NCBI GenBank assembly: GCA_902796375.1
Contig: CADBOW010000059.1
Coordinates: 1-13,119, forward strand
Length of the DNA: 13,119 nucleotides
From: an uncultured Lachnospiraceae bacterium
Lineage (GTDB): Bacteria > Bacillota > Clostridia > Lachnospirales > Lachnospiraceae
Direction of reading: 5' to 3'
The notes under the pieces are model-generated. The model ran no database searches, was not told the origin of the DNA, and saw only the letters and a list, made by a program, of their open reading frames with translations. How positions within the stretch are numbered: position 1 is the stretch's first letter; every line of letters begins with the position of its first letter. Made by a program: the position numbers and the translations under genes. This document shows, piece after piece, positions 6,227 to 12,738 of the stretch.

Positions 6227-7561
6227 ATGGATCTGTTTGATTATATGCGGGAACAGAGCAGTGCGAAGGATGCGCCGCTGGCCAGAAGACTTCGTCCAAA
6301 GAAGCTGGAGGATGTAGTAGGACAGGAGCATATACTCGGTCCGGGAAAGCTCCTGACTCGTGCCATAGAAGCGGATCGGCTGTCTTCGGTCATCCTGTAC
6401 GGCCCTCCGGGGACAGGAAAGACCACACTGGCTTATGTGATCGCAAATACGACAAAAGCGGAATTTAAAGAAATAAATGCAACGACCTCCGGGAAGAAGG
6501 ATATGGAGGAGGTTGTGCAGGGAGCCCGGAATACACTGGGTATGTATGGCAGGAAAACCATTCTCTTTGTGGACGAGATTCATCGGTTCAACAAAGCGCA
6601 GCAGGATTTCCTGCTTCCTTATGTTGAAGACGGAACGGTGATCCTGATCGGAGCGACAACGGAGAATCCGTATTTTGAGGTGAACAGTGCGCTGATCTCC
6701 CGGTCTACCGTATTTCGTCTGAATCCGCTGAACCAGGAGAATATCGAGGCTCTGGTACGGCGTGCGGTATATGACAGGGAACAGGGAATGGGCGCATATA
6801 ATGCGGAGATTTCCGAAGAAGCGGTACATTTTCTTGCAGATATGGCTGAAGGAGATGCAAGAAACGCGTTGAATGCGGTGGAACTGGGGATTCTGACTAC
6901 GGAACCGGATCCGGAGGACGGAAAGATCCATTTCACCCTCGCCGTGGCAGAGGAATGCATCCAGCGGAGACATATAAAATATGACAAGGACGGGGATAAT
7001 CATTATGATATTATTTCCGCCTTTATCAAATCCATGCGGGGATCGGATCCGGATGCGGCCGTATATTATCTGGCGAAGATGCTCTATGGAGGCGAAAGCG
7101 TGACCTTTATCGCACGCAGGATCATGATCTGTGCAAGTGAGGATGTGGGAAATGCGGATCCCCAGGCACTGCAGGTTGCTGTGGCTGCGGCTCAGGCGGT
7201 AGAGCGTGTGGGTATGCCGGAATCCCAGCTGATCCTGGCACATGCTGCGATCTACGTTGCATCCGCACCGAAAAGCAATGCGGTCACAAATGCCATCTAT
7301 GCTGCCATGGATGCCGTAAAGAAATACGGCAGAGCAGAGGTGCCGCCGCATTTACGGGATGCGCACTACAGCGGTTCCAGGGATCTGGGGCATGTGGGGT
7401 ATCAGTATGCCCATGATTTTCCGAAGCACTATGTGAAGCAGCAGTATTTGCCGGATCCTCTGGTTGGGATGAAATTCTATCATCCCACGGAGCAGGGGAA
7501 AGAGGCCGGGATCCGGAAGTGGCTGGAGGAATTAACCGGAGAAACGGAGGATGAGTCATGA
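6227..7561 (+). CDS. rarA: Replication-associated recombination protein A (RarA/MgsA)
   Basis: RarA is an AAA+ ATPase related to clamp-loader subunits and RuvB that acts at stalled replication forks and single-stranded gaps, interacting with SSB. The 444-residue protein is full length. Visible motifs are the N-terminal LARRLRPKKLEDVVGQEHILG segment pattern (18-38), Walker A GPPGTGKTT (59-67), Walker B ILFVDEIHRF (112-121), and sensor 1 IGATTENP (141-148) followed by the NSALISRSTVF arginine-finger region. The C-terminal half carries the tetramerisation region, with YDIISAFIKSMRGSDPDAA and later YQYAHDFP segments. AGAAGGA (6211-6217) is 9 nt upstream of the ATG. It sits third in the TetR operon and overlaps the following membrane protein gene by 4 bp. 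Confidence 0.97.
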   Translation: MDLFDYMREQSSAKDAPLARRLRPKKLEDVVGQEHILGPGKLLTRAIEADRLSSVILYGPPGTGKTTLAYVIANTTKAEFKEINATTSGKKDMEEVVQGARNTLGMYGRKTILFVDEIHRFNKAQQDFLLPYVEDGTVILIGATTENPYFEVNSALISRSTVFRLNPLNQENIEALVRRAVYDREQGMGAYNAEISEEAVHFLADMAEGDARNALNAVELGILTTEPDPEDGKIHFTLAVAEECIQRRHIKYDKDGDNHYDIISAFIKSMRGSDPDAAVYYLAKMLYGGESVTFIARRIMICASEDVGNADPQALQVAVAAAQAVERVGMPESQLILAHAAIYVASAPKSNAVTNAIYAAMDAVKKYGRAEVPPHLRDAHYSGSRDLGHVGYQYAHDFPKHYVKQQYLPDPLVGMKFYHPTEQGKEAGIRKWLEELTGETEDES

Positions 7562-7812
7562 GTTCCGATGAACAGGAGAAAGAATATGAAGACCAGGCGG
7601 CAGAGGAAGAGGTTCGGAAGATCGTAGAAAAACAGACCCGGATCAAGAGGATTCTTGCCTTTATTGCGCTGTTTATTCTGGCAGCCCTTGTGATCTGGCT
7701 GATCATCTGCATCATTACCGGAAGTAAATATACATTGGCGGTTTTGTTCTGCTTGATCCTGTATCCGGTCCTGCTGTATGTATTCCTTTGGCTGAAGAAG
7801 GTTTTTGCTTGA
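7558..7812 (+). CDS. Small two-helix membrane protein, function unknown
   Basis: An 84-residue protein not recognised as a member of a named family. Residues 1-30 are charged and helical (EQEKEYEDQAAEEEVRKIVEKQ), followed by two hydrophobic segments, about 31-53 (ILAFIALFILAALVIWLIIC) and 59-77 (LAVLFCLILYPVLLYVFLWL), and a short KK end. The two helices are separated by a GSKY turn, so both termini are probably cytoplasmic. The ATG overlaps the rarA stop in ATGA, with GGAGG (7546-7550) 7 nt upstream inside rarA, strong evidence that it is really translated and coupled to rarA. No toxin, holin or transporter motif can be named with confidence. Confidence 0.82.
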   Translation: MSSDEQEKEYEDQAAEEEVRKIVEKQTRIKRILAFIALFILAALVIWLIICIITGSKYTLAVLFCLILYPVLLYVFLWLKKVFA

Positions 7813-7837
7813 AAGGTGACAGCGGATTTGTTATAAT
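7809..7837 (+). promoter_or_regulatory. Promoter of the SEC-C protein gene
   Basis: TTGAAA (7809-7814) and TATAAT (7832-7837) are spaced by 17 bp; the -35 overlaps the stop codon of the preceding gene. No terminator is seen between the genes, so read-through from the rarA operon would add to this promoter. Confidence 0.82.
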
Positions 7838-7908
7838 ATCCGTCGATGTTGCCGGACAGGCGATGTAAGGAATATGAAAGCACATTTGCGTAAAAGGAGA
7901 TTTGAAGT

Positions 7909-8415
7909 ATGGGACTTCTGAAAGATTGGCGTGATCATGCATATGGCCTGGATGAGAGAACACCTGAGGCTCAGGAATTCTGGAAGGCATATTTTCTTGT
8001 GGAGAAGGGCATCTATGAGCAGATCCTGGAGCATCCGGAGCAGAAGATCGAAGGAACGGTGAAGAGCCTTGCAGAGACCTATGGTACGGATATAGAGACG
8101 ATGACAGGTTTCCTGGACGGGATCAATGACAGTCTGGTGAAGGAAAATGACCTGGATAATATGGAGGAGGATACTCCCATCGAGATTCAGATCGATACGG
8201 AGAAGCTCTATATGAATATGGTACAGTGCAATGCGGAATGGCTGTACAAGCTTCCCCAGTGGGATGCGATCTATACCAAGGAGGAGCAGGAGGAGCTGTA
8301 TAAGAAGGAGAAGTCTTCTCATACAGTGATCAAGCCGCCGAAGATCGGAAGAAATGATCCCTGTCCCTGCGGATCCGGGAAGAAATATAAGAAATGCTGC
8401 GGTGCGAATGTCTGA
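7909..8415 (+). CDS. SEC-C motif (zinc-binding) protein
   Basis: A 168-residue soluble protein whose last 23 residues are a canonical SEC-C motif: GRNDPCPCGSGKKYKKCCG, with the CPC-x8-CC zinc ligands C152, C154, C163 and C164. This motif was first known from the SecA C terminus, where it contacts SecB and ribosomes, and it occurs at the end of many otherwise unrelated proteins. The first ~140 residues are helical and acidic, with no recognised domain; related small SEC-C proteins are common in Clostridia (recollection). AAAAGGAG (7892-7899) precedes the ATG by 9 nt. The gene has its own promoter and a terminator just after it, so it is an independent unit. A protein-interaction or ribosome-linked role is inferred from the motif only. 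Confidence 0.9.
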   Translation: MGLLKDWRDHAYGLDERTPEAQEFWKAYFLVEKGIYEQILEHPEQKIEGTVKSLAETYGTDIETMTGFLDGINDSLVKENDLDNMEEDTPIEIQIDTEKLYMNMVQCNAEWLYKLPQWDAIYTKEEQEELYKKEKSSHTVIKPPKIGRNDPCPCGSGKKYKKCCGANV

Positions 8416-8455
8416 TTCGTACACAGCCAAAGAAGAATGACTGCATAGAATATGA

Positions 8456-8492
8456 GGGAGTTGCCGGAAACCGAAACGGGCGGCTCCCTTTT
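8456..8492 (+). terminator. Terminator of the SEC-C gene
   Basis: GGGAGTTGCC (8456-8465) pairs with GGCGGCTCCC (8479-8488) over 10 bp including two G-T wobbles, with a 13-nt loop and a following TTTT (8489-8492). It lies 40 nt after the SEC-C stop and argues against starting the helicase upstream of it. Confidence 0.78.
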
Positions 8493-8577
8493 ATATACGC
8501 GAAGAGTGAGAATACACGGTCAGGCCCGGGAGAGTGCATTCCGGCAGGATCGAACCGGACGGACAGGAGACAGGGGA

Positions 8578-10413
8578 TTGACCTTCAACGAAGAACAGCA
8601 AAAAGCAATAGAATGGTATGAGGGACCGCTTCTGGTTCTGGGGACTCCGGGGTCGGGAAAGACCACGGTGATCCTTCACAGGGTGAAACGTCTGGTGAAG
8701 GAGCATGGCGTGATCCCGCGTCAGATCCTGGTGATCACCTTTACGCGAGCCGCAGCCCAATCCATGCAGCAACGGTATGAGGCGATGGAAGGCGTGTCGG
8801 GAGGCGTGCGGTTCTCCACCTTTCATGCATTTTTCTATTGGATCATTCGTACGGCATACAAGCTGCCTCAGAATGCGGTGCTCCGGGAGGAGGAGCGATA
8901 TGCATGGGTCCGCGGGATTCTGACGGAGCTGTCACCGGAATACGGCGGAAATGAGGAGACACTCGGCAGCGTGCTGCGGCAGATGGATCTCATTTCAAAT
9001 GATATGGTCCGGATTGAGGATTATTACAGTACGGATCTTCCGGCGGAGGTGTTTCGGACCCTGTGGAAGCGCTTTCGGGAGAAGAAGAAAAGGGAGCACA
9101 GGATCGATTTCAATGATATGATGGAAATGTGCTACGAGCTTCTTTCGCAGCGGCAGGATATCCTGAACAGGATCCGGGAGATGTATCCCTTTATCCTGGT
9201 GGATGAGTACCAGGATACCAACCGGATCCAGTATGAGATCCTGAAAATGCTGGTACATCCGAAGAACAATCTTTTTGCGGTGGGAGATGATGATCAGTCC
9301 ATATATGGTTTCCGGGGAGCCAGACCGGATATCATGCTTTCCTTCGGAAGGGAATTTCCGGAAGGAAGAAGGATCACGCTCAGTGTCAATTACCGCTGCC
9401 CGGCGCGGATCACGGATACAGGCGCAAAGCTGATCCGAAATAACCGACATCGGTATGAGAAGTCGCTTCGGTCCGCAAAGCAGGGCGAAGGGGGCAGCTG
9501 TGTGAGGCTCAGGATTCCGAAGAATGACCGGGATGAACATGAACAGATCCTGAGGTCCATCCGTTCTGCGGTTCAGAGGGGGATCCCCTATGAGGAGATC
9601 GCGGTTTTATTTCGGACCAACCGGGATCCCAGAGGGCTGGCGTTTCTTCTCAGGGATGCATCTGTTCCATATGAAATGCGGGATGCCATACCGAACATTT
9701 TTACACATGTCTCCATATCCCCCATCATGGACTATCTTTATTTTGCGGTGGGACATTGCGAACGAAGCCGTTTTCTCCGGTTTATGAACAAGCCCGTACG
9801 GTACATACGGAGGAATCTTCTTACGGAGGAATCGGTGGATCTGCTTCGGCTTACGGCGAAGGTGCGGGGGCAGGGCTACATGGAACAGAATGTTCAGAAG
9901 CTCCGTGAGCAGCTTCGCAGGCTCCGGGGACTTCCGCCCATGGCTGCGATCCATTTTATCCGGAAAGGGATCCGGTATGAGAAATGGATGCTGGAAGAGG
10001 CGGAGGCACGTTCGCTGGATGCAGATGAGATCCTGGATCTGATGGAGGAGCTGCAGTCCATGGCAGAGCCCTATGACACCATCGAGGATTTCCTTCTGTT
10101 TGCCGAAGCATATGAAGAGCTTCTGAAGGAGGAAAACCGAAAAAGGGAATTTCGGGGGACAGAGAAGAGAGGGGTTCAGCTGATGACGTTGCACAGCGCC
10201 AAGGGACTGGAGTTTCGACAGGTCCATATCATGGACTGTGTGGAGGGCGTGATCCCGTATAAGAAGGCGAAGACAGAGAGTGCCCTGGAGGAAGAACGCA
10301 GGATGTTTTATGTGGGGATCACCCGGGCAAGCGAAGAACTGACATTATATGCACCGAAGATGATCGGAAGGCGGGCAGTGAATCCGTCTCCGTTTCTGAA
10401 GGAACTGGAATAG
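8578..10413 (+). CDS. UvrD/PcrA-like superfamily 1 ATP-dependent DNA helicase
   Basis: A 3'-5' SF1A helicase of the UvrD/Rep/PcrA type, expected to unwind DNA or strip proteins from it. With the TTG start at 8578 it has 611 residues. Motifs in order: Q motif FNEEQQKAI (3-11), Walker A GTPGSGKTT (22-30), Ia ITFTRAAA (53-60), Walker B ILVDEYQDTN (206-215), III AVGDDDQSIYGFRGA (234-248), IV SVNYRCP (269-275), V MTLHSAKGLEF (536-546), VI FYVGITRASEEL (577-588). It is shorter than PcrA (~730) and ends soon after motif VI, lacking the usual C-terminal extension. TTG 8578 is preferred because AGGAG (8565-8569) lies 8 nt upstream and the protein then begins at the conserved Q motif; an ATG at 8452 would add 42 unconserved residues and run through a terminator. 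The chorismate mutase gene follows after 31 nt. Confidence 0.9.
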   Translation: MTFNEEQQKAIEWYEGPLLVLGTPGSGKTTVILHRVKRLVKEHGVIPRQILVITFTRAAAQSMQQRYEAMEGVSGGVRFSTFHAFFYWIIRTAYKLPQNAVLREEERYAWVRGILTELSPEYGGNEETLGSVLRQMDLISNDMVRIEDYYSTDLPAEVFRTLWKRFREKKKREHRIDFNDMMEMCYELLSQRQDILNRIREMYPFILVDEYQDTNRIQYEILKMLVHPKNNLFAVGDDDQSIYGFRGARPDIMLSFGREFPEGRRITLSVNYRCPARITDTGAKLIRNNRHRYEKSLRSAKQGEGGSCVRLRIPKNDRDEHEQILRSIRSAVQRGIPYEEIAVLFRTNRDPRGLAFLLRDASVPYEMRDAIPNIFTHVSISPIMDYLYFAVGHCERSRFLRFMNKPVRYIRRNLLTEESVDLLRLTAKVRGQGYMEQNVQKLREQLRRLRGLPPMAAIHFIRKGIRYEKWMLEEAEARSLDADEILDLMEELQSMAEPYDTIEDFLLFAEAYEELLKEENRKREFRGTEKRGVQLMTLHSAKGLEFRQVHIMDCVEGVIPYKKAKTESALEEERRMFYVGITRASEELTLYAPKMIGRRAVNPSPFLKELE

Positions 10414-10444
10414 ATCCGGACATGAAATGAAGGAGAATTGATAC

Positions 10445-10732
10445 ATGGAAGAAGAGGTTATGACATTAGAGGAGATCAGAAAGAGGATCGATGTGATCGA
10501 TACGGATATGAAACGGCTGTTTCTCAGCCGGATGGAGCTGTCGGATGCAGTGGCTTCCTTGAAGGCGAAAACCGGAGAGGCGATCTATCGACCGGATCGG
10601 GAGAAGGCTATGCTGGAACGGCTGGCAGTGGATGTGGAACCCAGGTTCCAGGAAGCGTATATTACCTTTCTGAAGGGGATCCTGTCTATCAGTAAGGAAT
10701 ATCAGCAGGAGAAGATCAGAAAATTAAACTGA
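10445..10732 (+). CDS. Chorismate mutase, AroQ type
   Basis: Converts chorismate to prephenate, the first committed step to phenylalanine and tyrosine. This is a monofunctional, all-helical AroQ domain of 95 residues, the usual size. Expected active-site positions are occupied: R12/R14 in EIRKRID, R29 in LSRMELS, K42 in LKAKTG, and R52-E53 in YRPDRE, with a Gln pair (87-88) near the C terminus. There is no signal peptide, so it is cytoplasmic. AAGGAG (10430-10435) lies 9 nt before the ATG at 10445; an in-frame ATG at 10460 is less well placed. It probably shares a transcript with the helicase upstream. No other aromatic amino acid gene lies in the window. The match to AroQ is by motif; substrate preference is not tested. 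Confidence 0.9.
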   Translation: MEEEVMTLEEIRKRIDVIDTDMKRLFLSRMELSDAVASLKAKTGEAIYRPDREKAMLERLAVDVEPRFQEAYITFLKGILSISKEYQQEKIRKLN

Positions 10733-10737
10733 TGTCC

Positions 10738-10766
10738 TTGCCACATTTCCCATGTTTTGTTATAAT
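10738..10766 (+). promoter_or_regulatory. Promoter of the DtxR-like regulator gene
   Basis: TTGCCA (10738-10743) and a perfect TATAAT (10761-10766) have a 17-bp spacer. An imperfect dyad TTGT...ACAA (10758-10775) overlaps the -10 box and is a candidate operator for autoregulation (inference). Confidence 0.82.
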
Positions 10767-10801
10767 CGTTACAATTGAGCATTTATAGGTAGGAGAAGGG
10801 T

Positions 10802-11191
10802 ATGCATAATATTAAATCCAACGAATCTATGGAAAACTATCTGGAAGTGATCCTGATGCTTTCGGAGAAGATGCCCGTGGTCCGTGCCGTTGATGTGGCA
10901 AATGAATTGGATTATAAAAAATCAAGTGTCAGTATTGCCATGAAGAACCTGCGGGAGAAGGAACTGATCACTGTTACGGATGCAGGCTATATCTATCTGA
11001 CAGATGCAGGACACGAGATTGCGGAAACGATCTATGAAAGGCACAGGGTGATCTCCAGATTCCTGATGGAGCTTGGGGTCAGTGAAGAAAATGCAACGGA
11101 GGATGCCTGCCGGATGGAGCATGTGATCAGTCATGAAAGCTTTGAAGCACTGAAAAAACACTGTGAGATGCATTTTGGAGATATGCAATAA
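10802..11191 (+). CDS. DtxR/MntR-like metal-dependent transcriptional regulator
   Basis: A 129-residue repressor of the DtxR/MntR family, which binds DNA when loaded with Mn2+ or Fe2+ to control metal uptake. Residues 9-70 form the winged helix (SMENYLEVILML, then AVDVANELDYKKSSVSIAMKNL and a YIYLTDAG wing); 71-125 form the dimerisation and metal domain. By alignment with known members, the ligand positions hold N12, E15, H81, C103, E106 and H107: C103-xx-E106-H107 matches DtxR (C102, E105, H106), while E15 matches MntR E11 and N12 replaces MntR D8 or DtxR M10. It has no C-terminal SH3-like domain, as in MntR. AGGAG (10791-10795) lies 6 nt upstream. It is a single-gene unit with its own promoter and terminator; no metal transporter adjoins it. 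Confidence 0.92.
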   Translation: MHNIKSNESMENYLEVILMLSEKMPVVRAVDVANELDYKKSSVSIAMKNLREKELITVTDAGYIYLTDAGHEIAETIYERHRVISRFLMELGVSEENATEDACRMEHVISHESFEALKKHCEMHFGDMQ

Positions 11192-11197
11192 ACCAGG

Positions 11198-11234
11198 ATA
11201 CAGAACCCCCTTTTGCAGGAGGCTCTGTATTTTT
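11198..11234 (+). terminator. Terminator of the DtxR-like regulator gene
   Basis: ATACAGA (11198-11204) pairs with TCTGTAT (11224-11230), with additional inner C-G pairs (CCCCC against GGAGG), followed by a T5 run at 11230-11234. Confidence 0.88.
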
Positions 11235-11332
11235 GTGTGTATGATGGGGAAAGGAATCTGCAAAGCCGGAGGCTGAGAGGTCACAGAGCCCTCTGCCGAT
11301 GGATGTATGAAATATGCATTACGGAGTGAGAG

Positions 11333-12724
11333 ATGAGAGACGAAGAGAAAAATACGCCGAAGGATGAAAATTTGACAGAGCCTCCGCTGGAGGATCCGGA
11401 TCTGACGCAGGAGGAAGAGGCTTCCGGGGAGTTTGAGGATTCCTGGAGATATGAGGATCCGGACGGAGAAGAGGATGCGGAAGCGTCTGAGGATTCCTGG
11501 AGATATGAGGATCCGGACGGAGAAGAGGGACAGGAAGGATCCGGAGAATATGATGGAACCTTCGAAGAAGAGGGGCAGGAAGGATCCGGAGAATATGAGG
11601 GCTCCGATGAAGAAGGGGAGCCGGGAGAGTTCGGAGAATACGAGGACTCCGACGACGCTGCCGGGGAAGACGGAGAAGTGAAGAAGAAATCACGCTGGAA
11701 ATCACTTCCGAAGTTTGCCAGGGTACTGATCATTGTCGGAGGCGTCATTCTTCTTCTGGTACTTGTGGCATGGATCGGTATAAAAATGTATCTGTCCAGG
11801 ATCAACCGGATCGAGGAGAAGGAGCGACTTCCCCGTTCTCAGGAAACCTTTGAAACCTCAAGCGGAACGGATCAGGATACCATTTCAGCGGAAGATATTG
11901 ACTGGGATCTGTTGTACGATACCGTAAAGCAGGATAAGGATATCAAGAACATCATGCTGATCGGTCAGGACAAACGGCCGGGAGAAACGAATCCGGCCCG
12001 GTCTGATACCATGATTCTTTGCAGTATCAACAAGAAGACCAATCAGATCACGCTGATCTCCTTTATGCGTGATATGTATGTCCCCATTCCGGGTTACAGC
12101 GATAACAGGATCAATGCATCCTATAATTTCGGAGGGGCCGCGCTGCTGAAGGAGACCATCGAACAGGATTTCCTGGTGGGCATCGACAATGCCATCGAGG
12201 TTGATTTCGAAGGATTTATCCAGGCGATGACCTCCGTGGGTGATCTGGAGATCGAGCTTTCGCAGGATGAGGCGGATTATCTGAATGAGATCGGCCCGGT
12301 CATGAACCGTGAGGCAGGACTGGAGGACGGCGTATGGAATCTGAAGGCAGGTAAGAACTCCCTGCGGCCGGATCAGGCGCTGGCATACTCCAGAACCAGA
12401 CATGTGGGACGTTCCGACTGGGAACGGACGGATCGGCAGAGAAGGGTGATCACGGCAGCCTTTGAGAAAATGCTCAAACTGGATCTCTCTGAAATGCTGG
12501 ATGTGGTGAATGCGGTGATCCCGTATTTTGCAACCGATATGACCGACAGTGAAATCCTCGGTTATGTGTATTATATCGCAAAAGAAGGAATTCATGTGAA
12601 AGAGAGCCTGCGGATACCTGCAGATGGAGCATATACCAATGAGCGGATCAATAATATGGCGGTGCTTGTGCCGAATCTGCAGAAGAATCGTGACCTGCTG
12701 AAAGAAAAACTGTATCCGAACTAA
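11333..12724 (+). CDS. LCP (LytR-CpsA-Psr) family cell-wall polymer ligase with acidic cytoplasmic tail
   Basis: LCP enzymes transfer undecaprenyl-linked glycopolymers such as teichoic acid or capsule onto peptidoglycan on the outer face of the membrane. The 463-residue protein has a cytoplasmic N-terminal region of ~125 residues, one membrane helix (about 130-150, after KKKSRWK), and an extracellular LCP domain (about 203-385). LCP hallmarks are NIMLIGQDKR (206-215), ARSDTMIL (222-229), SFMRDMYVPIPG (243-254), NASYNFGG (261-268), and a basic cluster AYSRTRH...ERTDRQRR (351-371). These include the conserved Arg and Asp residues that bind the pyrophosphate lipid carrier. The N-terminal region is extremely acidic and built from two nested tandem repeats, unusual for the family. 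GGAG (11323-11326) lies 6 nt before the ATG. The next gene starts 14 nt after the stop. Confidence 0.93.
   Translation: MRDEEKNTPKDENLTEPPLEDPDLTQEEEASGEFEDSWRYEDPDGEEDAEASEDSWRYEDPDGEEGQEGSGEYDGTFEEEGQEGSGEYEGSDEEGEPGEFGEYEDSDDAAGEDGEVKKKSRWKSLPKFARVLIIVGGVILLLVLVAWIGIKMYLSRINRIEEKERLPRSQETFETSSGTDQDTISAEDIDWDLLYDTVKQDKDIKNIMLIGQDKRPGETNPARSDTMILCSINKKTNQITLISFMRDMYVPIPGYSDNRINASYNFGGAALLKETIEQDFLVGIDNAIEVDFEGFIQAMTSVGDLEIELSQDEADYLNEIGPVMNREAGLEDGVWNLKAGKNSLRPDQALAYSRTRHVGRSDWERTDRQRRVITAAFEKMLKLDLSEMLDVVNAVIPYFATDMTDSEILGYVYYIAKEGIHVKESLRIPADGAYTNERINNMAVLVPNLQKNRDLLKEKLYPN
11434..11602 (+). repeat. In-frame tandem repeats in the LCP gene
   Basis: A 41-bp block at 11434-11474 recurs without change at 11488-11528 (54-bp period, 18 codons; protein motif EDSWRYEDPDGEE). 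It is followed by a second repeat pair at about 11522-11557 and 11567-11602 (45-bp period, 15 codons; EEGQEGSGEY), with at least one substitution. Both periods are multiples of three, so copy changes would keep the frame. Confidence 0.92.
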
Positions 12725-12738
12725 AATGGGATTCTATC

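Noticed and set aside
6221..7351. Open frame of 376 codons on the - strand opposite rarA
   Set aside because: Its translation is rich in Cys, His, Ile and Arg as expected from antisense reading, with no domain; rarA on the + strand is complete and operon-embedded.
11434..11602. Possible CRISPR-like array
   Set aside because: Only two copies each of two different repeats, in frame within the LCP gene and encoding acidic peptides; no unique spacers of regular length and no cas genes.
12726..12738. ATG at 12726 as start of the ABC transporter
   Set aside because: It is in a different reading frame from the transporter; the GTG at 12739 gives the conserved exporter N terminus.
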